A stretch of 64,000 bases of DNA. It comes from Nocardia transvalensis NBRC 15921. Lineage in GTDB: Bacteria > Actinomycetota > Actinomycetes > Mycobacteriales > Mycobacteriaceae. The stretch spans positions 248,001 to 312,000 of the forward strand of contig NZ_BAGL01000055.1 in assembly GCF_000308875.1 (NCBI RefSeq), given 5' to 3'. This document shows positions 37,095 through 44,872 of the stretch, piece by piece; the first letter of the stretch is position 1; every line of letters starts with the position of its first letter. A program made the position numbers and the translations under genes. Below the pieces are notes generated by a model, which worked only from the letters and a program-made list of their open reading frames with translations, was not told the origin of the DNA and made no database searches.

Positions 37095-38033
37095 ATGCAC
37101 ACGGTCGCCGTCCTCGCGCTGGACGCGGTGGTCCCGTTCGACCTGTCCGTCCCGATCGAGGTCTTCTCCCGCACCCGGCTGCCCGACAGACGACCGGGCT
37201 ACCAGATCCGCGTCTGCGCCCCCGAACCCGAGATCGACACGGGGACATTCGTTCTGCGCGCTCCCTGGGGCTTGGACGGGCTCGCGGGCGCGGACACCAT
37301 CGTCGTGCCCGGCACCTCCGACCCGACCGTGCCGGTGGCGCCTGAGGTCTCGGCGGCGCTGCGGGCCGCCGCGGACGCGGGGACCCGCATCGCCTCCATC
37401 TGCTCCGGCACCTTCGTGCTGGCGGCGAGCGGGCTGCTGGACGGGCTGCGCGCCACCACGCACTGGCTCGGCACCGAGCAACTCGCGGCCACCTATCCGG
37501 AGATCGACGTCGATCCCGGCGTGCTGTACATCGACAACGGCCGGATCCTCACCTCCGCGGGCGCGGCGGCCGGATTGGATCTGTGCCTGCACATCGTCCG
37601 GCGCGACTACGGGTCCGTCGTCGCCGCGGACGCCGCCCGGCTGTCGGTGATGCCGCTGGAACGCGAAGGCGGGCAAGCACAATTCATCGTCCACGACCAC
37701 ACCCCCGCACCGGCGGGCGCGGCGATGGAACCGCTGCTGGACTGGATGCGGGGCAACCTCGCCCGCCCGCTGACCCTCGACGACATCGCCGCCCGCGCCG
37801 GGCTGAGCACCCGCACGGTGATCCGCCGCTTCCGCGAGCAGACCGGCGCCACACCGCTGCAATGGCTGCACCGCGCCCGCATCCGCCAGGCCCAGCACCT
37901 CCTCGAAACCACGCCGCACACGGTCGAACGCATCGGCGCCCAGGTCGGATTCGGCTCCCCCACCGCCTTCCGCGATCGCTTCAAACGCACGACCGGCGTC
38001 ACCCCACTCGCCTACCGCCGCAGCTTCAGCTGA
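37095..38033 (+). CDS. GlxA-type transcriptional regulator (DJ-1 domain + AraC HTH)
   Basis: 312 residues. Residues 1-180 form a DJ-1/PfpI-like domain (MHTVAVLALDAVVPFDLSVP, elbow cysteine in RIASICSGTFVLAASGLLDG), followed by an AraC/XylS DNA-binding domain from about 210 (LTLDDIAARAGLSTRTVIRR, then VERIGAQVGFGSPTAFRDRF). Members sense small metabolites and usually activate a neighbouring operon. The DJ-1-like and calycin-like pair upstream, transcribed away, is the likely target. ATG at 37095; no clear ribosome site. Confidence 0.92.
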   Translation: MHTVAVLALDAVVPFDLSVPIEVFSRTRLPDRRPGYQIRVCAPEPEIDTGTFVLRAPWGLDGLAGADTIVVPGTSDPTVPVAPEVSAALRAAADAGTRIASICSGTFVLAASGLLDGLRATTHWLGTEQLAATYPEIDVDPGVLYIDNGRILTSAGAAAGLDLCLHIVRRDYGSVVAADAARLSVMPLEREGGQAQFIVHDHTPAPAGAAMEPLLDWMRGNLARPLTLDDIAARAGLSTRTVIRRFREQTGATPLQWLHRARIRQAQHLLETTPHTVERIGAQVGFGSPTAFRDRFKRTTGVTPLAYRRSFS

Positions 38034-38104
38034 GTTCCCCGGCCCGCCGGGCTGCGGTGAGTTAGAACACGTTCGTCGCCATCCTGGCGCTGATCGTCGC
38101 CATC

Positions 38105-38596
38105 GTGGGCGTGACCGTCACCGTGGTCCAGTGCTCGTCGGGTTCCTCGTCGCACACCTCCGCGCCCCCGACCTCCCCCGGCGTCACCACGACATCGGCG
38201 GTCGTTGTCCCGGCCGCCCTGACGAAAGGCCATCAGAGACTCGCGAATGTGCAAGGGATAGATCTGGATACCGGCCAGGTCGAGGATCAGAACCAGCCGG
38301 GCGCCGATGTGAGCCCGTCGAATTCCGCCGATCTCCTCAACGCGATGAGCGACGGCGCGGCGCGTTTCGCCCCGCCCGCCGAGCAGGCGGACGCCCCCAA
38401 TGCCTACAGCCGCTGCCGCGCGGTGCCGTCGGGCTCCTGGGCCAAGACTTTCCCGAACCTGCCCTCGCGGCACATCGGCGACATCGTCTGCGTCCGTACC
38501 GATCAGAGCAATCTGTCCGCGCTCACCTTGACGCACATCCCCTCCGCGGCCGAGCGGTACGTGGAATTCGACTTCATCACCTGGCAGGACCGCTGA
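38105..38596 (+). CDS. Membrane-anchored or secreted hypothetical protein with damaged start
   Basis: The frame from GTG 38105 encodes 163 residues. Codons just upstream (from 38066) continue in frame as a good membrane/signal segment (NTFVAILALIVAIVG) but are cut off by an in-frame TAG at 38063-38065 with no ATG, GTG or TTG between. So either the start was lost, a rare start codon such as CTG 38084 is used, or the gene is decaying. The mature part has a Ser/Thr/Pro-rich linker, then a compact domain with two cysteines (RCRAV and DIVCVRTDQS) and ends EFDFITWQDR, a pattern seen in small actinobacterial secreted domains. No family assigned. Confidence 0.5.
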   Translation: MGVTVTVVQCSSGSSSHTSAPPTSPGVTTTSAVVVPAALTKGHQRLANVQGIDLDTGQVEDQNQPGADVSPSNSADLLNAMSDGAARFAPPAEQADAPNAYSRCRAVPSGSWAKTFPNLPSRHIGDIVCVRTDQSNLSALTLTHIPSAAERYVEFDFITWQDR

Positions 38597-38726
38597 TCGT
38601 ACACGACGCGCAGAATGTCCCGAAATAAAAATTCTTTCGCCGCGGATGTCGAGAACGTTCGGGCGGCTCCGTCCCAGGGGTACGAGGGGCCGAAGGGGCC
38701 TCGCCACCGAAGACGGAGCGACCACC

Positions 38727-39218
38727 ATGGACCAGAACCAGATCACCGCGATCCTGAACCTCCCGACCAGCCAGGAACTCCTGGCCCGCGACGTGCTGCG
38801 CATGGCCTACGTCGCCACGGACGGCACACCCCGCAACATCCCCATCGCCTTCACCTGGAACGGCTCGCAGATCGTCGTCTGTACCACGAAGAACGCACCG
38901 AAACTCCCCTCCCTGCGCCGCCGGCCCGAGGTCGCGCTGACGATCGACACCGAGGTCCATCCGCCGAAGATCCTGCTCGTCCGCGGCCGGGCGGAGCTGG
39001 ACGTGGTCGACGGCATCCCGGAGGAGTACCTGGAGATGAACGGCAGCTACGAGATGACGCCCGAGCAGCGCGTCGAGTGGGAGGCCGAGGTCCGCTCGCT
39101 CTACGACGGCATGGTCCGGATCGTCATCACCCCGACCTGGGCCAAGCTCATCGACTTCGACACCACGCTGCCCTCCGCGGTCGAGGAGTTGGTCCGGCAG
39201 CGGGCCGAGCGCGCGTGA
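38727..39218 (+). CDS. Pyridoxamine 5'-phosphate oxidase-like flavin/F420 split-barrel protein
   Basis: 163 residues with the split beta-barrel of the PNPOx-like superfamily: RMAYVATDGTPRNIPIAFTW, then ALTIDTEVHPPKILLVRGRA. Actinobacterial members bind F420, FMN or heme and reduce small substrates. ATG at 38727 has GGAG at 7 nt; the frame is open upstream without a site. Stands between the damaged secreted-protein gene and the SRPBCC gene on the same strand, 82 bp from the latter. Cofactor and substrate cannot be read from sequence. Confidence 0.8.
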   Translation: MDQNQITAILNLPTSQELLARDVLRMAYVATDGTPRNIPIAFTWNGSQIVVCTTKNAPKLPSLRRRPEVALTIDTEVHPPKILLVRGRAELDVVDGIPEEYLEMNGSYEMTPEQRVEWEAEVRSLYDGMVRIVITPTWAKLIDFDTTLPSAVEELVRQRAERA

Positions 39219-39300
39219 ACTGCCCTGAAATACCGATGTGCCACATATACCTATGCTCGGAAAATTGCAGTTCCGAATACCGACGAGACGGAGCCGCACG

Positions 39301-39771
39301 ATGACCGACCAGCAGATCACCCTCGAACGGACGTACCCGACCACGGCCGAGCGGATCTGGGAGCTGTGGACGACGGAGAAGGGGATCGAATCCTGGTGGG
39401 CGCCGGACGGATTCACCGTCCATGTCGACGAACTCGACCTCCGCCCGGACGGCGAACTCGTCTACACCATGACCGCGACCGGCCCCGAACAGGTCGAGTT
39501 CATGAACTCGGCGGGACTCCCCCTGGCCACGCAGTCCCGCAAGACCTTCACCGCCGTCTACCCCACCGCACACCTGGCCTACGACTCGCTGGTCGATTTC
39601 GTCCCCGGCGAGGAGCCCTATCAGCACCGCACCACGGTGGACATCAGCCCCGACGGCGACGGCGCCGTCCGAGTCGTCATGACCATCGAACCGATGCACG
39701 ACGACGAGTGGACCCAGCGCATCGTCGCCGGCCGCGGCAACGAACTCGACAACCTCGGCAAGGTCGTCTAG
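39301..39771 (+). CDS. SRPBCC/AHSA1-domain protein
   Basis: 156 residues of the START/Bet v1-like fold: LERTYPTTAERIWELWTTEK, then GIESWWAPDGFTVHVDELDL, the typical opening of AHSA1-type (Aha1 C-terminal-like) proteins that bind hydrophobic ligands in a cavity. The ATG at 39301 follows GGAG. Such genes are often paired with ArsR regulators; none is next to it here. Function beyond ligand binding is unknown. Confidence 0.85.
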   Translation: MTDQQITLERTYPTTAERIWELWTTEKGIESWWAPDGFTVHVDELDLRPDGELVYTMTATGPEQVEFMNSAGLPLATQSRKTFTAVYPTAHLAYDSLVDFVPGEEPYQHRTTVDISPDGDGAVRVVMTIEPMHDDEWTQRIVAGRGNELDNLGKVV

Positions 39772-39796
39772 CTCAGCGAGTCACGGTCGGCAGTGC

Positions 39797-39825
39797 TTGA
39801 ACATATGTTCGATAGCACGTAGATT
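39797..39825 (+). promoter_or_regulatory. LexA (SOS) box overlapping the promoter of the AlkB-like gene
   Basis: TTGAAC-ATAT-GTTCGA at 39797-39812 differs by one base from the actinobacterial LexA consensus TCGAAC-N4-GTTCGA. TTGAAC also makes a good -35 element with exactly 17 bp to TAGATT (39820-39825), which is 7 nt from the ATG. LexA bound here would block RNA polymerase. Confidence 0.8.
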
Positions 39826-39832
39826 CGAACGC

Positions 39833-40459
39833 ATGTCCACACCGCTGCAGGGATCGCTGCTCGACGGGTTCGGGGAGATCGAGTTCGGGGCTCTCGACGA
39901 GGTCCGGCGGACGGTGCTGGGCGACGGCGCCTGGGTGGATCTGCTGCCCGGGTGGCTGTCGGGGGCCGATCTGCTGTTCGAGACGCTGGCCGCGCGGGTG
40001 CCGTGGCAGGCGGACCGCCGGCAGATGTACGACCGCGTGGTGGACGTTCCCCGGCTGCTGCGGTTCTACGGCGAGGGCGAGACGCTTCCCGACCCGGCGC
40101 TCGACGACGCGCGCGACGCGCTGAGCGCCCACTACCGCGCCGAACTCGGCGAGCCGTTCCGCACCGCCGGCCTCTGCTACTACCGCGACGGCGACGACAG
40201 CGTCGCCTGGCACGGCGACACCTCGGGCCGCGGCGCTACCCACGACACCATGGTCGCGATCGTCTCGGTGGGGGCGGCCCGAGCGCTGCTGCTGCGCCCG
40301 CGCGGCGGCGGCGCGAGCGTCCGCTACCCGCTGGGCCACGGCGACCTGATCGTCATGGGCGGCTCCTGCCAGCGCACGTGGGAACACGCGGTACCCAAGA
40401 CGCGGCGTCCGGCCGGGCCGCGAATCAGCATCCAATTCCGGCCGCGCGGCGTACGCTAG
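39833..40459 (+). CDS. AlkB-like Fe(II)/2-oxoglutarate dioxygenase
   Basis: 208 residues. The AlkB pattern is complete: GLCYYRDGDDSVAWHGDT gives the iron ligands His127 and Asp129, His185 in RTWEHAVPK is the third, and RISIQFR (Arg197) should bind 2-oxoglutarate. The family removes alkyl groups from N1-methyladenine and N3-methylcytosine in DNA or RNA. ATG at 39833 has no ribosome site but a TAGATT -10 element 7 nt upstream, so the mRNA is probably leaderless. A LexA box on the promoter suggests SOS induction. Confidence 0.9.
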   Translation: MSTPLQGSLLDGFGEIEFGALDEVRRTVLGDGAWVDLLPGWLSGADLLFETLAARVPWQADRRQMYDRVVDVPRLLRFYGEGETLPDPALDDARDALSAHYRAELGEPFRTAGLCYYRDGDDSVAWHGDTSGRGATHDTMVAIVSVGAARALLLRPRGGGASVRYPLGHGDLIVMGGSCQRTWEHAVPKTRRPAGPRISIQFRPRGVR

Positions 40460-40541
40460 CCACGCGGAATTCAACCCCCGGCCCCCGAAACGCAAGGGAT
40501 CGATAAGGGGGAGCGTCGTGCCGTGCGGCTAGATTGGCTGC

Positions 40542-41255
40542 ATGAGCACAGTTGGGGCGGGGATCCTCTCGGTGATGCCACTGCATACGATCTCCGACGT
40601 TCACGGCGAGAGCGGGCTGCGGCGTCGCCTGGAGCTCGAGGCGGACAAACTGCCACAGCCCGAACGAGTCGCGCCGGCGCTGGATCTGGCGTCCGGACTG
40701 CACCGCGACGACCGGTACGGCCGCGAGCCGTACGTCAATCATCTGCTGCGCGTGGCCATCCGGATCGTCAGCCACTACGAGGTACGCGATACCGACGTGG
40801 TGCTGGCGGGCCTGCTGCACGATACGGTCGAGGACCACGGCCCCGAACTCGCCGGTGAGCGAACGGGTTCGGTGACCGAAGGCGCGCTCGCCGAACTCGC
40901 GAACCGATTCGGCGAGCGCGTCTCCGGCCTGGTCGCCGCGGTCACCAACCCGCCGTACGACCCGGCCGTGGACCGGCACGCGCAATACCGGGAGCACATC
41001 ACCGCCAGCCTGGACCGCGATCCGTGGGCACGCGTGGTGAAGATCTCCGACTTCACCGACAACGGCGTGGGCATCCTGTACGCGACCGGCCCGGTGATGA
41101 ACAAGCTCGCCACCAAGTACCGCCCGCTCACCGATGTCTACCGCGAGCTGGTGCTGCGCGCCGATACGCCGCTGGCCGACCACGTCAAGCAGCACATCCT
41201 CGACCAGCTCGATCGCGCCGACGAGCGGTTCGACGCGATTCTCGACCGCGCCTGA
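40542..41255 (+). CDS. HD-domain phosphohydrolase of the RelA/SpoT hydrolase type
   Basis: 237 residues. The HD motifs match the (p)ppGpp hydrolase domain: YVNHLLRVA (His67), LLHDTVED (His93, Asp94, Glu97, Asp98) and VVKISDFTDN (Asp170), the last at the usual ADRLHN position. No synthetase, TGS or ACT domain is attached, so it resembles a small stand-alone alarmone hydrolase or a related nucleotide phosphatase. ATG 40542 lies 6 nt after TAGATT, which suggests a leaderless transcript. Hydrolysis of ppGpp is inferred from motif order only. Confidence 0.78.
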   Translation: MSTVGAGILSVMPLHTISDVHGESGLRRRLELEADKLPQPERVAPALDLASGLHRDDRYGREPYVNHLLRVAIRIVSHYEVRDTDVVLAGLLHDTVEDHGPELAGERTGSVTEGALAELANRFGERVSGLVAAVTNPPYDPAVDRHAQYREHITASLDRDPWARVVKISDFTDNGVGILYATGPVMNKLATKYRPLTDVYRELVLRADTPLADHVKQHILDQLDRADERFDAILDRA

Positions 41256-41279
41256 CCCGCACCGCCGCGGCCCGGACGG

Positions 41280-42509
41280 CTAGGGGCGGCGGGCGAATTC
41301 GGGGGCGTGTTCGGGGAGTACACCGCGCCCGACCAGATAGGGCGGGACGCTGCGGACGATCGGGATCCGGCGAAGTATCCGCAGGGGCAGCGGCGTCCGA
41401 TCGGCATTGGAGATATCGACCGCACCCGAGACCGCGGGCCCGATGGCGCGGGCGTGCAGGAGCCGCTGCATATCCTGGGTGACCACCGTGGGAACGATCC
41501 GGCGGCGCTGTACCCGGGCCAGATCCGCCACCGTCACCTCGTGCGACACCAGTTTCGGCGCAAGGATTCTCGCGGCGGCCACGGCATCCTGCACCGCGAG
41601 GTTGATGCCGACGCCGCCCACCGGCGACATCGCGTGCGCGGCGTCGCCGAGGCACAGCAGGCCGTCGGTGTACCAGCGGTCCAGCCGGTCGAGTTTCACG
41701 TCGAGCAGCTTCACCTCGCTCCAATCCCGCACGGCCGCAACCCGATCCGACAGCCACGGCACCGCTGCGGCCATATCGCCCATGATCTCGCCGACCGGTC
41801 CGTCCCGCAGTCCCGCGTCGCTGCCCTTGGCGATGAGGGTGGCGCACTGCCAGTAGTCGCCGCGGTCGAGCATGATCGCCACCCGCCCGGCGGTCAGCAC
41901 CGGGACCACGCCGGCCGGATCGGTGTCGTGGCGCGGAATCCGGAACCACCACACGTCGAACGGTGTGGGCCAGCGCCGCGAGCCCAGCCCGGCCGCCTCG
42001 CGCAGGACCGAGGTGCGGCCGTCGCAGGCGACCGTCAGATCGGCCCGGATCTCGCCCGCCGCACCGTCGTTCGTCCGGTAGCGGACGCCCGCGACGCGGC
42101 CGCCCTCGCGGATGATGTCGGTGGCCTCCGTGTTCACGCGGAGCCGGAACTCCGGTTCCCGGTCGGCCGCCCGCGCCAGCAGATCCAGCAGATCCCACTG
42201 CGGCACCATCGCGATGTACTTGTGGCGTCCGGGAAGGTCGGTGAACGAGGCCAGCGTCTGCATGCGACCGCCGATCGGCACCTGGACGGTCGTCACCCGG
42301 CGCTGCGGCAGTTTCGCGAACTCCTCACCCAGGCCCAGTTCGTCGAGCAGGTCGAGGGTCGTCGGATGCACGGTGTCGCCGCGGAAGTCACGCAGGAAGT
42401 CGCCGTGCTTCTCCAGCACCGTGACCTCGACGCCCGCGCGAGCCAGCAACAGCCCCAGCACGATTCCCGCCGGACCGCCGCCGGCGACGAGACAGGTTGT
42501 TCGGTCCAT
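41280..42509 (-). CDS. FAD-dependent monooxygenase (PHBH-fold)
   Basis: 409 residues of the group A flavoprotein hydroxylase family: FAD-binding CLVAGGGPAGIVLGLLLARA at the N-terminus, the DG-type motif LTVACDGRTSVLREAAGL and the GD motif GLLCLGDAAHAMSPVGGVG. Such enzymes hydroxylate aromatic or polyketide substrates with NAD(P)H and O2. The ATG at 42509 follows GGGAGGA; the frame opens 14 codons earlier without support. Convergent with the HD gene (24-bp gap) and downstream of the GXWXG gene on the same strand. Confidence 0.9.
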   Translation of the reverse strand: MDRTTCLVAGGGPAGIVLGLLLARAGVEVTVLEKHGDFLRDFRGDTVHPTTLDLLDELGLGEEFAKLPQRRVTTVQVPIGGRMQTLASFTDLPGRHKYIAMVPQWDLLDLLARAADREPEFRLRVNTEATDIIREGGRVAGVRYRTNDGAAGEIRADLTVACDGRTSVLREAAGLGSRRWPTPFDVWWFRIPRHDTDPAGVVPVLTAGRVAIMLDRGDYWQCATLIAKGSDAGLRDGPVGEIMGDMAAAVPWLSDRVAAVRDWSEVKLLDVKLDRLDRWYTDGLLCLGDAAHAMSPVGGVGINLAVQDAVAAARILAPKLVSHEVTVADLARVQRRRIVPTVVTQDMQRLLHARAIGPAVSGAVDISNADRTPLPLRILRRIPIVRSVPPYLVGRGVLPEHAPEFARRP

Positions 42510-42568
42510 CGGGCATCCTCCCGAACCGCATCGGAATTCACCGGACACCACGATGGTAGGCCGATGCC

Positions 42569-42585
42569 CCGACCGGATCGGCCGG
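42569..42585 (-). terminator. Weak hairpin after the GXWXG gene
   Basis: A 7-bp stem with one G-U pair (CCGGCCG / CGGTCGG on the minus strand) and a 3-nt loop lies 5 bp past the stop at 42591. Possible attenuator before the FAD monooxygenase gene. Confidence 0.35.
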
Positions 42586-42590
42586 ATTTC

Positions 42591-43148
42591 TCAGGCGCGG
42601 TCGCGGCGCAGGATGAAGAAGTAGGGATCCGTCATGCCGCGCATATCCATCACGCCGAGCAGCGTCTCGTCGTCGACCAGCCGGAAGACGTCGATGATCG
42701 CCAGGTGGTCGTAGATCATCGCGGCGCCGAGTTTGCCGCGGAACTCCAGGTCGCGCAGCCGCGCACGGGGCGTCGGCGTGCGCAGGATCGGCTTCAGCGC
42801 GGGCAGTACTTTGCGCAGCGCCCGCACGCCCCGCAGGGGGACCCGGCCCGCCAGGCTCAGCGGCGCCCGGCGCGGATCGACCGGGAACACCGCGCCGTCC
42901 GGGCCCGCGAACAGCAGCGGCTGCACCGCGTCGGGTGCGTCGAACTGCTTTCCGTACCAGCCGGATTCGACCAGTACCCCGGCCCACGGATGTCCGGTGT
43001 CGAGTTCGGCGCCGCGCCAGCGGCCGGTGGTGATCTCGTCCACGCGTACCGGCGGGAGGCTGTCGAACAGCTCCCAGGCCTGCTCCGGCGTGCAGCCGCC
43101 CTCGCTCAGCTCGCGCAACCGCGCCGTGGGGGTGTCGACACCCGCCAT
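42591..43148 (-). CDS. GXWXG / DUF4334 protein
   Basis: 185 residues. The N-terminal GXWXG domain shows TGRWRGAELDTGHPW, and the C-terminal DUF4334 domain ends with ATMIYDH-like and DETLLGVMDMRGMTDPYFFI segments (here GAAMIYDHLAIIDVFR). This two-domain family is widespread in actinobacteria and has no known function. The ATG at 43148 has a strong GAGGAGG site. A dyad in its promoter region suggests repression by a dimeric regulator. Confidence 0.85.
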   Translation of the reverse strand: MAGVDTPTARLRELSEGGCTPEQAWELFDSLPPVRVDEITTGRWRGAELDTGHPWAGVLVESGWYGKQFDAPDAVQPLLFAGPDGAVFPVDPRRAPLSLAGRVPLRGVRALRKVLPALKPILRTPTPRARLRDLEFRGKLGAAMIYDHLAIIDVFRLVDDETLLGVMDMRGMTDPYFFILRRDRA

Positions 43149-43465
43149 CCCGTCCTCCTCATGGTGAGAACACCAGACACTAACGCTCTCACGATATCGC
43201 ACTAGGCCGGCGTGACGGAGACCACGACCAGCACCCTGGACCTCGAGTGCGGTTGAGGCAGCAGCATGGTCGGCACGAGCCCACCGCTCCCCCGAACTCC
43301 CGGACCGCCCGGTCCGGGGCGCGCCCCCGCCGGCCCACGTACACCCACGGCGGGGGCGCACAACCATCCCGCACGGCCCGTCGTGGCCAGGCGTATCTCC
43401 GCATTCGCTCCGGCCGTGCGCGGACTGAGGACGGCTACGCCGACTGCGCCGTCTAGGCTGGCGTC
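43149..43465. other. Divergent gap between GXWXG gene and serpin gene
   Basis: 317 bp without a gene. The inverted repeat at 43164-43192 (arms GTGAGA/TCTCAC, 17-bp centre) lies just upstream of the GXWXG ribosome site and may be an operator. Near the other end, TAGGCT at 43454-43459, 6 nt before the serpin ATG, looks like a -10 element for a leaderless mRNA. The middle shows nothing recognisable. Confidence 0.45.
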
Positions 43466-44605
43466 ATGCGGACCAGCCTGCTCCCCCACGTGGCCGCCGC
43501 CAACACGCTGACGCGCCGGTGGTGTGCCGTGGCGGGGACCGGCGATTTCGTGCTGTCCGGATGTGGCGTGTGGCCGCTGCTGGGGCTGCTGGCGACGGCG
43601 GCGAACGCACCCGCTCGCACGGAACTCGCTGCGGCGGTGGGGCTTTCGGCTGACGACGCGCACGAGGCCGCCCTGCGGCTACTGGCGGAACTGGACGAGG
43701 CCGAGACCGTCTCCGGCGCCCTCGGCGTGTGGGTGCGCGAGGATGTGGAGCTGCGCGCGGAGTGGGCGCGGTCGCTGCCGGAGGGCGTCGTGGAGAAACT
43801 GACCGGGCAGCCCGCGCTCGACGCCTGGGCGGACCGGCGCACGGGCGGCCTGATCGACCGGTTCCCGCTGACGGTCACCGCCGATACGCTGCTCGTCCTC
43901 GCCACCGCGATCGTCGCCCGAACCCCTTGGCTGCAGCCGTTCGACGACGATGTGCTCGAGCCCGGGGCCGGCCCGTGGCGCGGGCATCGCGGGCCCGGGC
44001 TGTCCCGGTTCTCGAGCGACCTCGGCGATGCCGCCCTCCTCGATGCCGCCGAACCGGTCACCCGCGTGACGGTGCGCGGGCGCCACGACCTCGATGTACA
44101 TCTCCTGCTGGGCGACGGCGCGCCGGGCGACATTCTCGGCGCGGGCCTCGACGCGCTGGACGGTTCGATCGACGCGCGGACCGCCCTGCCGATCGGCACC
44201 GAAGGGCCGGGCCTGGTCGTGCGGGAGACCCGCGCGTTGGCGGACACGGTGCGAATTCAGGTGCCGCCGTTCGTGATTCGCTCCAGCCACGATCTGCTTC
44301 GGCACGCGGATCTGTTCGGCCTGCGCACCGCGTCCGATGATGGCGCGGGTCGTTTTCCGGCCATCTCCCAAACCCCGCTCTACGTCGCCGACGCCGCGCA
44401 GGACGCGCTGGCCCGCTTCACCCGCGAGGGTTTCGAGGCCGCCGCCGTCACGGCCGTCGCCATGGCCCGCGCCGCCGGCGTTCCCCGCCCGCGCCGGGTC
44501 ACGGAAATCTCGGCGACCTTCGACAGGCCCTTCGGCTTCCTCGCCGTGCATCGGCCGACGGGCTTGGTGATCGTCGCCGGATGGGTCGCCGATCCGCCGG
44601 GCTAG
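43466..44605 (+). CDS. Serpin-family protein
   Basis: 379 residues, the normal serpin length. Core motifs are recognisable: FVLSGCGVWPLLGLLATAAN (helix B region), LTVTADTLLVLATAIVARTP followed by WLQPFD (strand 3A), IQVPPFVIRSSHDL, and the C-terminal FDRPFGFLAVHRPTGLVIVA. The reactive-loop hinge REGFEAAAVTAVAMARAAG (residues 320-338) has the small residues needed for loop insertion, but Phe323 replaces the usual Thr at P14. No signal peptide, so it is cytoplasmic unless released. Family function: suicide inhibition of serine or cysteine proteases; the target is unknown. Bacterial serpins are uncommon. Confidence 0.85.
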   Translation: MRTSLLPHVAAANTLTRRWCAVAGTGDFVLSGCGVWPLLGLLATAANAPARTELAAAVGLSADDAHEAALRLLAELDEAETVSGALGVWVREDVELRAEWARSLPEGVVEKLTGQPALDAWADRRTGGLIDRFPLTVTADTLLVLATAIVARTPWLQPFDDDVLEPGAGPWRGHRGPGLSRFSSDLGDAALLDAAEPVTRVTVRGRHDLDVHLLLGDGAPGDILGAGLDALDGSIDARTALPIGTEGPGLVVRETRALADTVRIQVPPFVIRSSHDLLRHADLFGLRTASDDGAGRFPAISQTPLYVADAAQDALARFTREGFEAAAVTAVAMARAAGVPRPRRVTEISATFDRPFGFLAVHRPTGLVIVAGWVADPPG

Positions 44606-44859
44606 CCGGTGATCTCCCACTCGTACACGGTGAGTTCGGAGGCGCCGGTCGTGTGGATCGGATCGGTCTCGATCAATTCCCTTGCGGCGTCCAGGTTTTC
44701 GGCGAGAACGAGATAGGCGCCACCGCTGCCGTCGGTGAAGCCGCCACTGCATTCCAGCTGTCCGCGCGAACGAACGGCCGCCAGCCAATCACGATGGGGC
44801 TGGACGACCGAATCGTCGAAGCGCGGGGTGCGCATGGCCATGACGAGATACTTGCGCAC
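44602..44859 (-). CDS. YciI-like protein
   Basis: 85 residues of the YCII-related dimeric ferredoxin-like fold: RKYLVMAMRTPRFDDSVVQP, HRDWLAAVRSRGQLECSGG, and AYLVLAENLDAARELIETDP with the conserved His of the family (HRDWL). Some members are dehalogenases or muconolactone-type enzymes; most are unassigned. The GTG at 44859 lies 13 bp after the nusB stop at 44873. Its stop overlaps the serpin stop by 4 nt on the opposite strand (shared CTAG). Confidence 0.8.
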   Translation of the reverse strand: MRKYLVMAMRTPRFDDSVVQPHRDWLAAVRSRGQLECSGGFTDGSGGAYLVLAENLDAARELIETDPIHTTGASELTVYEWEITG

Positions 44860-44872
44860 TACGCCTCGCCTC

